From the NCBI GenBank assembly GCA_949292175.1, contig CASEYJ010000013.1:1-64000 (forward strand): a stretch of DNA of 64,000 nt, written 5' to 3'. The translations under genes and the position numbers were made by a program. This DNA comes from an uncultured bacterium (lineage in GTDB: Bacteria; Cyanobacteriota; Vampirovibrionia; Gastranaerophilales; Gastranaerophilaceae). Of the stretch, positions 55,140 to 63,087 are shown one piece after another. Under the pieces are notes generated by a model. It saw only the letters and a list, made by a program, of their open reading frames with translations, was not told the DNA's origin and did not search any database. The first letter of the stretch is position 1, and every line of letters starts with the position of its first letter.

Positions 55140-55943
55140 TTAATCATCAAAGCCATTTTGCATTTTTAGTTCATTAATTCTAGCTTGTGCAAGTTGATGT
55201 TGTTTTTCTTTCAATCCAAGATATGTATTTTGGTAATCGTTAGAAGAACCTGCAAAAGCTCTTAATGAACCAAGAGCTGCTGTTAACAATGTAACATCAG
55301 GAGCATAAGCAAGTGCTGTTTTTCCAAAGTCTTTCACAGCATCAGGAATTCTTGAAGAGATTACTTTTCCCCAACCCTTCATAAACTTAGGTGCTGAAAT
55401 TTTATTTATGTGTTCAGCTACTTGTTCAACGCCTTTACCAGCTTTTGCGATATATTCAGGTTTAATCATCTTATATAGCTTAGCTGCACCTCTTGGAAGG
55501 TATGTAATAGCTGCAAACAATGCCCCGACTTGAGCTCCAAGTGTTAGCAGAGGGTGGTTTCTCTTGAAGTTATCTACAGTTTCAGACTTGTTAGAAAGAG
55601 CTCTTGTTGCTAAACCAACAGTTCCCGCGATACCCAGCAATACTGCCCAGTACGCTCCGCCTTTCATTCCGTTAACAGTTTTTGCTGCTAGTCCGGAAAC
55701 TTCTTTTCCAAACAAGCTTGCTTTACCTTTGGTTAAAATCCCTGCGGATAAAGCTCCAACAACCGGAACAGCGTTGTAAAGCATATTAACCCTTTTTTGG
55801 CGTTCTCTGCTTTTTTGAACTGTTTTTACATAAGCAATTGCACGAAGCTGGTCATCATTCAACGCGATTGCTTCGTCCACATTAACTCTTTTATGGGGTC
55901 TTCCTGTAAATCCCTGACTAGATGAAATTGCTGATAATTGCAT
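55140..55943 (-). CDS. Membrane-associated protein of unknown function with N-terminal F-T-G tag (267 aa)
   Basis: No known family is recognised. The N-terminus MQLSAISSSQGFTGRPHKR carries the Phe-centred tag shared with the genes ending at 106 and 49979 and the one starting at 26884. Three or more Gly/Ala-rich hydrophobic segments follow (about 60-75, 92-112, 125-142 and 205-220) with basic linkers, and the C-terminal 30 residues are polar and helical. There is no classical signal peptide. ATG 55943 is chosen because TAGGTG lies 6 nt upstream; the track start at 55967 lacks a site. It is monocistronic. Confidence 0.7.
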   Translation of the reverse strand: MQLSAISSSQGFTGRPHKRVNVDEAIALNDDQLRAIAYVKTVQKSRERQKRVNMLYNAVPVVGALSAGILTKGKASLFGKEVSGLAAKTVNGMKGGAYWAVLLGIAGTVGLATRALSNKSETVDNFKRNHPLLTLGAQVGALFAAITYLPRGAAKLYKMIKPEYIAKAGKGVEQVAEHINKISAPKFMKGWGKVISSRIPDAVKDFGKTALAYAPDVTLLTAALGSLRAFAGSSNDYQNTYLGLKEKQHQLAQARINELKMQNGFDD

Positions 55944-56034
55944 GATTACACCTACACTTTCGTACACTAATTATATAATATATAATCCCAAAAGTAAATT
56001 TTTTTGCTATTTTTTAATAAATTTTTAAGAAATG

Positions 56035-56063
56035 TTTACATTAATATTTGTTTTAAATATTAT
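56035..56063 (+). promoter_or_regulatory. Promoter placed for a leaderless mtaB transcript
   Basis: -35 TTTACA (56035-56040), 17-bp spacer, -10 TATTAT (56058-56063), then six bases to ATG 56070. Confidence 0.65.
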
Positions 56064-56069
56064 AAGGAA

Positions 56070-57356
56070 ATGAAGAAGTTTTTAATCCATACGATGGGCT
56101 GTAAGTCTAACCAGTTTGAAAGTTCTGTAATAAAAGAGAACCTTGAAAATAATGGCTTTCAAGAAGTTAAGAGGTTAGAGGATGCAGATTTATACATATT
56201 AAATTCCTGTACTGTTACTCATAAGAGTGATAACGAGGCTTTGTATTTGTTGAGGAGTGCAAAGCATAAAAATCCTAAAGTTACGACAGTTGTGACCGGT
56301 TGTATGGCACAAATTGAAAAAGAACATTTGTTGGAGAATGATTTCATCGATTTTGTCGTTGGAAATGATGAAAAACTTGAGATGTTTAATTTTTTGGAGT
56401 CAGGAAAGAGTTGCGATGTGTCAGATATTATGAGCCTTAGTGAGTTTCATAAAGCTCATCTTGTTGATACTACAAAGACCAGAGCAAGTTTAAAAATCCA
56501 AGATGGCTGCGATAATCGTTGTTCTTATTGTATTATTCCGTTTGCAAGGGGTAGAAGTCGTAGTGCTGATAAGGATTTTATAATTTCTCAGATAAAAGAT
56601 TTTGAGTATAAAGGATTTAAGGAAATTGTTTTTACGGGAATTCACATCGGTTTATGGGGAAAAGAGTTCGGTAAAACTTTTTTGGATTTATTGAAGGCTG
56701 TGGAGGAAGAAACCAATATCCCAAGATATCGTTTGGGATCATTATATCCTAATGAGTTACCTGATGAAATGTTAGAGTTTTTGAGTAAATCTGAGAAATT
56801 CTGTCCGCATTTTCATCTTTCACTTCAGTCTGCTTGTAATAAGACATTGAAGGCTATGAATCGTCATTATTCTGTCGAATTTTATCTTGAACAGATTGAT
56901 AAAATAAATGAGATGTTTAATCTTCCATTTATCGGTAGTGACATAATTGCAGGTTTTGCAGGTGAAACTGAAGAAGATTTTGATATAACAAGAGCTAATC
57001 TTGAAAAATCAGGTTTGAGCCAAATACATACATTTCCTTATTCAAGGCGAAGAGAAACTGTTGGAGCTGAGGCTGAAGGTCAATTAAGTGATGAGATTAA
57101 GATTCATCGTGCTGATATTATAAAAGAGATTTCAAGACGGAAGTATGAAAATTTTGTTCAGAAAAATATCGGAACTGTGCAGGAAGTTCTAATTGAAAAA
57201 CGTCCTGATAAACATTCCGGCCTATTAAAGGGTGTTACTAAAAATTATTTGACTGTGAATTTAGATACTGATAATTCTGAGCTTAAAAATACTTTGGCAA
57301 ATGTTTTGATTACGAAGTCTTGTGATGGAAAGCTTTTTGGAGAACTCTCTAAATAA
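56070..57356 (+). CDS. mtaB: tRNA t6A37 methylthiotransferase (428 aa)
   Basis: The three-domain layout of methylthiotransferases is present: N-terminal UPF0004 domain with Cys residues (TMGCKSNQFES, NSCTVTHKSDNEA, VVTGCMAQ), radical SAM motif DGCDNRCSYCIIPFARGRSRS, and a C-terminal TRAM domain (about 370-425). The TLR/MtaB subfamily converts t6A37 to ms2t6A37 in tRNAs reading ANN codons. The ATG at 56070 fits the domain start. AAGG is only 2 nt before it, so it is not a usable Shine-Dalgarno, whereas a -10 TATTAT lies six bases before. The ORF upstream extension to 56004 is rejected. Confidence 0.93.
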   Translation: MKKFLIHTMGCKSNQFESSVIKENLENNGFQEVKRLEDADLYILNSCTVTHKSDNEALYLLRSAKHKNPKVTTVVTGCMAQIEKEHLLENDFIDFVVGNDEKLEMFNFLESGKSCDVSDIMSLSEFHKAHLVDTTKTRASLKIQDGCDNRCSYCIIPFARGRSRSADKDFIISQIKDFEYKGFKEIVFTGIHIGLWGKEFGKTFLDLLKAVEEETNIPRYRLGSLYPNELPDEMLEFLSKSEKFCPHFHLSLQSACNKTLKAMNRHYSVEFYLEQIDKINEMFNLPFIGSDIIAGFAGETEEDFDITRANLEKSGLSQIHTFPYSRRRETVGAEAEGQLSDEIKIHRADIIKEISRRKYENFVQKNIGTVQEVLIEKRPDKHSGLLKGVTKNYLTVNLDTDNSELKNTLANVLITKSCDGKLFGELSK

Positions 57357-57389
57357 AAATTTACATTCAAAGATATTTTTTACGGTACG

Positions 57390-57398
57390 TGATAACAT
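57390..57398 (+). promoter_or_regulatory. Extended -10 element placed for a leaderless dnaE transcript
   Basis: TGATAACAT is an extended -10 (TG-n-TAACAT) whose hexamer (57393-57398) lies six bases before ATG 57405. No -35 or Shine-Dalgarno is evident. Confidence 0.55.
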
Positions 57399-57404
57399 AA
57401 AAGT

Positions 57405-60400
57405 ATGACGAATAGACCATATGTACCGTTGCACATCCACAGTGAATATTCCTTGCTGGATGGTGCAATTAGAATAAGTGACCTTGTAAATTTTGCCAAA
57501 GAAAATGGCATGCCGGCAGTTGCGTTAACTGACCACGGCGTTATGTATGGAGATATGGAGCTTTATACGACGGCTAAAGAAAACGGTGTAAAGCCTATTT
57601 TGGGTTGCGAATTTTATGTGCATGATGGAGATATCACAGAACGTGATAAGATGCATAACCCATGTTATCACCTTGTTTTGTTGGTTAAGGATAAGACAGG
57701 TTATGCAAATTTGATTAAGCTTGTATCTGCAGCTTGGTGTAAAGGTCGTTACGTTCATCCTCGTATAAATTTTGAACTTCTGAAGGAGCATCATGAAGGT
57801 TTGATTTGTTTGTCTGCCTGTCTTGGTGGTGAGGTTTTGCAGTATTTGCTAAAGGGTGATAAAGAGAAAGCTACCGAGGTTGCACAACAGTATAAAGATT
57901 TGTTTGGTGAAGATTATTACCTTGAACTTCAAGATCACGGGTTAGATGAGCAGAAAAGAACGAACCCTGAGCTTATTGATATTGCGAAAAAGTTGGGTAT
58001 TGAGATGGTTATCACAAACGACTCTCACTATTTGACAAGAGATGATGCCGATATGCACGATACTCTGCTTTGTATGCAAACAAATAGTGATAAAGATGAT
58101 CCTAACCGTTTCCATTTTGCTAATAATGAGTTCTATGTAAAAACAGCTGAGCAGTTGAGGGATGCGTTCAAGTGGATGGATTCTGAAACGTTTGACAGAT
58201 GTATTGATAATACTGTTGCCATTGCGGAAAAGTGTCATTTAATGTTGGAACTTGGAAAGAGTCCTTTGCCAGACTATAAGGTTCCTGCAGGTCATACGGT
58301 TGATTCTTATTTGGAATACCTTGTTTATGAAGGTTTGAAAAAGCGTTACGGAGAAATTTCTCCGGCGATGAAAGAGCGTGTTGACTATGAGCTTGGTGTA
58401 ATTGAGCAGATGGGATTCTCCGCATATTTCTTAATCACTTGGGACTTTATTCACTACGCAAAGACTCATGGAATTCCTGTTGGTCCAGGTAGAGGTTCTG
58501 CTGCCGGTTCGGTTGTTGCTTATGCTCTTGAAATTACTGATTTGGACCCGATTAAGCATAAACTCTTGTTTGAAAGATTTTTGAACCCTGAACGTTTTAC
58601 CATGCCCGATATTGATATCGACTTCTGTATCGAACGTCGTGGGGAAGTTATTGATTATGTAACTCAAAAATATGGTGAAGATAAAGTTTGTCAGATTATT
58701 ACGTTTGGTACATATGCGGCGAAGGCGGCGTTTAAGGGAATTGCCAGAATATTAAAGGTTCCTTTTTCTGAAAGTAACCGTCTTGCAGGGTTAATTGATC
58801 CTGCTATCGAACTTGCTCAGGCTACAAATCCTAAGGCAAAAACTCTTAAGGATGCGATGCAGTGTGAAGGTTCTGAATTAAGAGCTTTGTATGATAAGGA
58901 TGAACAAATTCCTGCCGGTGACCCGATGGAGGGTAAGACTGTTGGGGTTAAGAAGATTGTTGACCTTGCAATTGCTATTGAAGGTATCAAGAACAACACA
59001 GGAACTCACGCCGCAGGTGTAATTATCTCTCGTGTACCTTTGGATGAAATCTTACCTGTACAGCCTTCAAAGGATGGTATTGTTCAGACCGGTTATCCTC
59101 CGCATGATGTTACTGAAGTTTTAAGTTTGTTGAAAATGGACTTCCTTGGCCTGCGTAACCTTACAACAATTTATAAGACTGTTGATTTGATTAAGCAGCA
59201 ACAAGGAATTGAACTTAAGATAAATGATATTCCTCTGGATGATAAGCCTGTTTATGACATGCTTATGACAGGTGATACTGATGGTGTATTCCAGCTTGAA
59301 TCACAAGGGATGAAAAATCTTGTAAAAAGGTTGAAACCGGACGTTTTTGAAGATTTAGGCGCGCTTGTTGCTCTGTTCCGTCCGGGGCCATTGGATTCCG
59401 GCATGGTTGACGATTTCGTTGAAAGAAAACATGGTCGTCAGGCAATTACATATGCTCACCCTCTATTGGAACCCGTATTAAAAGATACTTACGGAACCAT
59501 TGTTTACCAAGAACAAATCATGCAGGTATTCCAGGTTTTGGCTGATTATACTCTCGGTCAAGCGGATATGGTTCGCCGTATGATGGGTAAGAAAAAAGTC
59601 GATGAAATGGAAAAACAAAAAACTAAGTTCATCGAAAGATCCGCTCAACATGGTATGACTGCAAAAGATGCTGAAGCTTTGTTTAACCAGATTCTGGCTT
59701 TTGCTTCTTACTGTTTTAACAGGTCACACTCTGCAGCGTATGCTTTTGTTGCATATCAAACTGCTTATTTGAAATGTCATTATCCTGTTGAATATTTGTC
59801 AGCTTTGTTATCCAGCGTTTCTAGTGATCAGGAAAAAACTCAGTTGTATATCGAAGAAGCGCAGAAAAAAGGTATAAAGATTTTGCCTCCTGATATAAAC
59901 CATTCATTGGCAACATTCACTCCTGATAAAGGAAATATAAGATTCGGGCTTGCATCCATTAAGCAGGTCGGAGAAGCTGTGATTGAGGAAATTATTAAAG
60001 AACGTGATGCAAATGGCGAGTTTAAATCTATTTATGATTATATAAAACGTTTGGATCCAAAATGTTCTAACAAGAAAACTCTTGAAGGTTTGATTAAGTC
60101 AGGAGCATTTTCTACAATCGAAAAAAGTAGAAAACAGCTTTGGGATAATATTGAATATATTACAGCTACTGCCTCTAAAGAGGCTAAGGCAAAAGAATCG
60201 GGACAAACAAGCTTGTTTGACATGCTTGGTGATACTTCAGCTATTGAAGATGCAAAATTCCAACTTGCAGGTTCTGATGAAGAGTATGATCAAAGACAAA
60301 TTCAGCTTTTTGAAAAAGATTTTCTGGGTTTCTATGTCACAAGTCACCCGCTTTCAACAATAAGAGATAAGTTGCCTTTCTTAATGACTCATAAGGTTAC

Positions 60401-60956
60401 TGAGGTTGCAACTCTTCCGAATGATAAGGTTGTCACTATATGCGGGCTTGTTACTGCTGTAAAACAAATTCCTACCAAAAAAGATCCGACAAAGTTTATT
60501 AGGTTTGTAACTATTGAGGATTTGTCCGGAAAAATTGATGCAATTGCGTTTAATTCAAAAATTGCTGAATATGGCGATTTTATGCAGGCTGAGCAAAGAA
60601 TTATTGTTTCAGGGAAAGTTAGTCGTCGTGGTGACGATGAACCACCTGTAATTCTTGTTGATACAGTTAAGCCTGTTGATAACTCAAACATATTTACTAT
60701 TAAGTTAAATGATGACTTTAAATTTGAAGAACTTGTATTTTTGAAGAATAAATTGTGCGAACACCAAGGTTCAGATCCTGTAATGTTTAAAGTAATGGAT
60801 GAGGATGTAGAGTCTAAAATATTAACAGCATCCATGTTTTGGGTTGATGCTTCAAATGAACTTGTTTCATCCTTGAATAAGGCTTTTAATGACAGAATTT
60901 CTATTGATATAAGATCTCTTGATAGTAATGAGAAAGAAGTTGAGCAGGTAGCATGA
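57405..60956 (+). CDS. dnaE: DNA polymerase III subunit alpha (1183 aa)
   Basis: The PHP domain (residues 1-275: PLHIHSEYSLLDGAIRI, TDHGVMYG) is followed by the C-family polymerase core with VGPGRGSAAGSVVAYAL, the catalytic PDIDIDFCIERR, KNNTGTHAAGV, QLESQGMKNL, FRPGPLD and VYQEQIMQV, then an HhH region and an OB fold (about 1000-1090: VTICGLVTAVKQIPTKK). It is the replicative polymerase. It has the DnaE1 size. The ATG has no Shine-Dalgarno. Its stop overlaps the next small gene by 4 bp (ATGA). Confidence 0.96.
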   Translation: MTNRPYVPLHIHSEYSLLDGAIRISDLVNFAKENGMPAVALTDHGVMYGDMELYTTAKENGVKPILGCEFYVHDGDITERDKMHNPCYHLVLLVKDKTGYANLIKLVSAAWCKGRYVHPRINFELLKEHHEGLICLSACLGGEVLQYLLKGDKEKATEVAQQYKDLFGEDYYLELQDHGLDEQKRTNPELIDIAKKLGIEMVITNDSHYLTRDDADMHDTLLCMQTNSDKDDPNRFHFANNEFYVKTAEQLRDAFKWMDSETFDRCIDNTVAIAEKCHLMLELGKSPLPDYKVPAGHTVDSYLEYLVYEGLKKRYGEISPAMKERVDYELGVIEQMGFSAYFLITWDFIHYAKTHGIPVGPGRGSAAGSVVAYALEITDLDPIKHKLLFERFLNPERFTMPDIDIDFCIERRGEVIDYVTQKYGEDKVCQIITFGTYAAKAAFKGIARILKVPFSESNRLAGLIDPAIELAQATNPKAKTLKDAMQCEGSELRALYDKDEQIPAGDPMEGKTVGVKKIVDLAIAIEGIKNNTGTHAAGVIISRVPLDEILPVQPSKDGIVQTGYPPHDVTEVLSLLKMDFLGLRNLTTIYKTVDLIKQQQGIELKINDIPLDDKPVYDMLMTGDTDGVFQLESQGMKNLVKRLKPDVFEDLGALVALFRPGPLDSGMVDDFVERKHGRQAITYAHPLLEPVLKDTYGTIVYQEQIMQVFQVLADYTLGQADMVRRMMGKKKVDEMEKQKTKFIERSAQHGMTAKDAEALFNQILAFASYCFNRSHSAAYAFVAYQTAYLKCHYPVEYLSALLSSVSSDQEKTQLYIEEAQKKGIKILPPDINHSLATFTPDKGNIRFGLASIKQVGEAVIEEIIKERDANGEFKSIYDYIKRLDPKCSNKKTLEGLIKSGAFSTIEKSRKQLWDNIEYITATASKEAKAKESGQTSLFDMLGDTSAIEDAKFQLAGSDEEYDQRQIQLFEKDFLGFYVTSHPLSTIRDKLPFLMTHKVTEVATLPNDKVVTICGLVTAVKQIPTKKDPTKFIRFVTIEDLSGKIDAIAFNSKIAEYGDFMQAEQRIIVSGKVSRRGDDEPPVILVDTVKPVDNSNIFTIKLNDDFKFEELVFLKNKLCEHQGSDPVMFKVMDEDVESKILTASMFWVDASNELVSSLNKAFNDRISIDIRSLDSNEKEVEQVA

Positions 60957-61360
60957 GTGTTCCTAGAGTAAATTATAACGCCCAAATAAAGTTTGTTAAC
61001 AAGGAATCTTATAATCGCTTTTATAAATTGAAAACTCCGATAAAATTGCTGAAATATAATTGTGGAAATCAGCATATGACACATTATATTCAGTACGATG
61101 ATAATTTTTTCAGAATTTCTACGGTATATTCTCATCCAAGAAAATATAATGGTACAGAAGAACATGCCAGAGAATCCGTTTATAAGAGTGGTGATAGATT
61201 TAATATTTTAAATCAGGTGAATGAACATATTAACGAAGTTAAAAGTTGGAAGTCAGTTATAGATAAGATTCCAGAGTTTGCGGAAAAATTTGTAGAACCC
61301 AAAAAGAGAGGGTTAGAGGTTTTAATAAATAGGTTAAAAATGTTTTTTAAAGGAAAATAA
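60953..61360 (+). CDS. Protein of unknown function coupled to dnaE (135 aa)
   Basis: I do not recognise a family. It is basic (many Lys/Arg), soluble, with an N-terminal segment NYNAQIKFVNKESYNRFYKL. The ATG overlaps the dnaE stop by 4 bp, so the two are translated together. That is the main evidence for a real gene. A role near replication is possible only by association. Confidence 0.75.
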   Translation: MSVPRVNYNAQIKFVNKESYNRFYKLKTPIKLLKYNCGNQHMTHYIQYDDNFFRISTVYSHPRKYNGTEEHARESVYKSGDRFNILNQVNEHINEVKSWKSVIDKIPEFAEKFVEPKKRGLEVLINRLKMFFKGK

Positions 61361-61369
61361 AAAAAAGGC

Positions 61370-61397
61370 TTGCAATTTTTTTTTTAGCATGTATGAT
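61370..61397 (+). promoter_or_regulatory. Promoter of tRNA-Gly(GCC)
   Basis: -35 TTGCAA (61370-61375), 16-bp spacer and -10 TATGAT (61392-61397), 25 bp before the tRNA. Confidence 0.7.
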
Positions 61398-61422
61398 TAA
61401 GAAGTAACCCAAATAGAGATAA

Positions 61423-61497
61423 GCGGGGGTAATTCAGTGGTAGAATGCCTCCTTGCCAAGGAGGATGTCGCGAGTTCGAGCCTCGTCTCCCGCTCCA
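61423..61497 (+). tRNA. tRNA-Gly(GCC)
   Basis: Acceptor GCGGGGG/CTCCCGC, discriminator T and encoded CCA. Anticodon stem CCTCC/GGAGG encloses TTGCCAA, giving GCC (codons GGC and GGT). Confidence 0.96.
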
Positions 61498-61502
61498 TAA
61501 AG

Positions 61503-61527
61503 AAGAGTCGTTAAACGGCTCTTTTTT
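61503..61527 (+). terminator. Terminator of tRNA-Gly(GCC)
   Basis: AAGAGTCGT pairs with ACGGCTCTT (one G-U pair, 3-nt loop) and is followed by a T run, 5 bp after CCA. Confidence 0.85.
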
Positions 61528-61550
61528 ATTTTATTTATAAATAGATAAGA

Positions 61551-61579
61551 GAACAATCTATTATGTTAACAGATTGTTC
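61551..61579. repeat. Inverted repeat upstream of tRNA-Gly(CCC)
   Basis: GAACAATCT (61551-61559) and its complement (61571-61579) flank an 11-nt centre. The right arm overlaps a weak promoter (-35 TTGTTC 61574-61579, 17 bp, TAATAT 61597-61602) of the second tRNA-Gly. Confidence 0.5.
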
Positions 61580-61615
61580 GGAATACTTTTTTGATGTAAT
61601 ATTGTAGTAGAGCAT

Positions 61616-61690
61616 GCGGAAGTAATTCAGTGGTAGAATGCAACCTTCCCAAGGTTGACGTCGCGGGTTCGAGTCCCGTCTTCCGCTCCA
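61616..61690 (+). tRNA. tRNA-Gly(CCC)
   Basis: Acceptor GCGGAAG/CTTCCGC, discriminator T and encoded CCA. Anticodon stem CAACC/GGTTG encloses TTCCCAA, giving CCC (codon GGG). Confidence 0.96.
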
Positions 61691-61694
61691 TTTT

Positions 61695-62036
61695 TTACCA
61701 TTTTTTGAAAATAAAGAATGTCGCAAGAATTATCAGGGCAAAGCCTACCAGATAATTCCATTTAAATTGCTCTTTAAGATAATATACTGAGAAAAAGCTG
61801 AATACGATAAGAGTGACAACTTCTTGTATAGTTTTTAAGTGTGCAGCGTCATAAACTTCATGCCCGATTCTGTTTGCTGGGACTTGAAAACAATACTCAA
61901 AAAAAGCAATTCCCCAACTAACAAGAATGACAACCCACAATGCCGTCGACTTGTGTTTTAAGTGTCCATACCATGCAAATGTCATGAATATATTTGAAAT
62001 TGTTAGCAACACAATAGGGGCAATATATCTAATCAT
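61695..62036 (-). CDS. Small DMT-family membrane protein, DUF486-like (113 aa)
   Basis: Four hydrophobic segments fill the protein (about 5-25, 32-52, 68-86, 93-110). The blocks IVLLTISNIFMTFAWYGHLK, SWGIAFFEYCFQVPANRIGHE and LKTIQEVVTLIVFSFFSVYYLKEQ match the DUF486 family of small drug/metabolite-transporter-like proteins. The function is unknown. GAGGAAGAAGGA precedes the ATG at 62036. The stop lies 4 bp from the end of tRNA-Gly(CCC) on the opposite strand. Confidence 0.88.
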   Translation of the reverse strand: MIRYIAPIVLLTISNIFMTFAWYGHLKHKSTALWVVILVSWGIAFFEYCFQVPANRIGHEVYDAAHLKTIQEVVTLIVFSFFSVYYLKEQFKWNYLVGFALIILATFFIFKKW

Positions 62037-62101
62037 AATCCTTCTTCCTCATATATTTTTCACTTCCAAGTTTAATTATATAACTAAAAGAAAAAAAGTT
62101 C

Positions 62102-62130
62102 TTGACATTTAAATATGTTCCTAATAGAAT
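62102..62130 (+). promoter_or_regulatory. Promoter of the tRNA Thr-Thr-Tyr cluster
   Basis: Perfect -35 TTGACA (62102-62107), 17-bp spacer and -10 TAGAAT (62125-62130), 11 bp upstream of tRNA-Thr(TGT). Confidence 0.85.
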
Positions 62131-62141
62131 AGAAAACGTAA

Positions 62142-62213
62142 GCCGGCATAGCTCAACGGTAGAGCAACGGTTTTGTAAACCGTAGGTTGTAGGTTCGATT
62201 CCTATTGCCGGCT
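62142..62213 (+). tRNA. tRNA-Thr(TGT)
   Basis: Acceptor GCCGGCA/TGCCGGC with discriminator T. Anticodon stem ACGGT/ACCGT encloses TTTGTAA, giving TGT (codon ACA). CCA is not encoded. Confidence 0.95.
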
Positions 62214-62236
62214 TTTTTTAGCCCTTGTGGCAGTTA

Positions 62237-62308
62237 GCCTTTGTGGCGCAGGGGTAGCGCACTCCCTTGGTAAGGGAGAGGCCACGGGTTCAAATCCCGT
62301 CAAAGGCA
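62237..62308 (+). tRNA. tRNA-Thr(GGT)
   Basis: Acceptor GCCTTTG/CAAAGGC with discriminator A. Anticodon stem CTCCC/GGGAG encloses TTGGTAA, giving GGT (codons ACC and ACT). CCA is not encoded. Confidence 0.95.
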
Positions 62309-62332
62309 AATTTATTGGTGACAATTTTATAT

Positions 62333-62418
<86 letters not shown>

Positions 62419-62424
62419 TTTTAG

Positions 62425-62449
62425 AAAGAGACCCTTAGGTCTCTTTTTT
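62425..62449 (+). terminator. Terminator of the tRNA cluster
   Basis: AAAGAGACC pairs with GGTCTCTTT (loop CTTA), followed by T residues, 6 bp after the tRNA-Tyr CCA. Confidence 0.88.
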
Positions 62450-62515
62450 GTATATTTAATTTGTTTTTGTTATAAATGTTCTTATATTGTGTATTTTATG
62501 GATAAAGGAGAAGAA

Positions 62516-62926
62516 ATGATTTCTTTTAAGAATACTGGTACATATAGGCGTATTTCTATAAACGCATCTTGGAATAATGCACACTTGGATTCCAGGGTTC
62601 CCCCTGAGTCTTGTGCGATAGAGGATGCAATAAAGCATTTGGAAGACTGTAAGAATTATCCGACCGTTGCATTATTGGCTAGGAAAAAGTTTCGCACGGC
62701 TTATTATCCGGGATTGTATTATGAGCATTTGGATAGAATTTATCAGTCTTCTAACGCTGTTAGGATTGCGGATAGAGCTTATAGGGAAAGATTTAACAAA
62801 CTTTATCCCAAAACAGGTTACGCTAGAAAATTGTTAATTTTTAAAGAATGTATTGTTTTAGATCGTGTAAAACCGATACAAAATAATTTAAAACGTTTGC
62901 TTATTAAGTTTTTGGCAAGAAAGTAG
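62516..62926 (+). CDS. Small basic protein of unknown function (136 aa)
   Basis: No family is recognised. The protein is rich in Arg, Lys and Tyr (for example RKKFRTAYYPGLYYEHLDRIYQSS and ADRAYRERFNKLYPKTGYARKLL), soluble, with no signal peptide. ATG 62516 is chosen because AAGGAG lies 5 nt upstream. The open frame runs back into tRNA-Tyr and an upstream ATG at 62498 has no good site. A strong terminator lies about 100 bp downstream. Confidence 0.7.
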   Translation: MISFKNTGTYRRISINASWNNAHLDSRVPPESCAIEDAIKHLEDCKNYPTVALLARKKFRTAYYPGLYYEHLDRIYQSSNAVRIADRAYRERFNKLYPKTGYARKLLIFKECIVLDRVKPIQNNLKRLLIKFLARK

Positions 62927-63028
62927 AGTTTGTAAAGAATAATTACAAATGTTTTTTATCTTGAAAAAATCTCGGTAAAAAATTTTTTATAAGTATATCA
63001 GTTAAAAATACTGACTTTAGTTCATTTC

Positions 63029-63066
63029 GAATGGAAAGGGGCGATGAGCCCCTTTCCATTCTTATT
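63029..63066 (+). terminator. Terminator of the 136-aa protein gene
   Basis: A perfect 14-bp stem (63029-63042 with 63048-63061, loop GATGA) is followed by TTATTATTTT. Confidence 0.85.
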
Positions 63067-63087
63067 ATTTTGATATAAGTTATTGGT

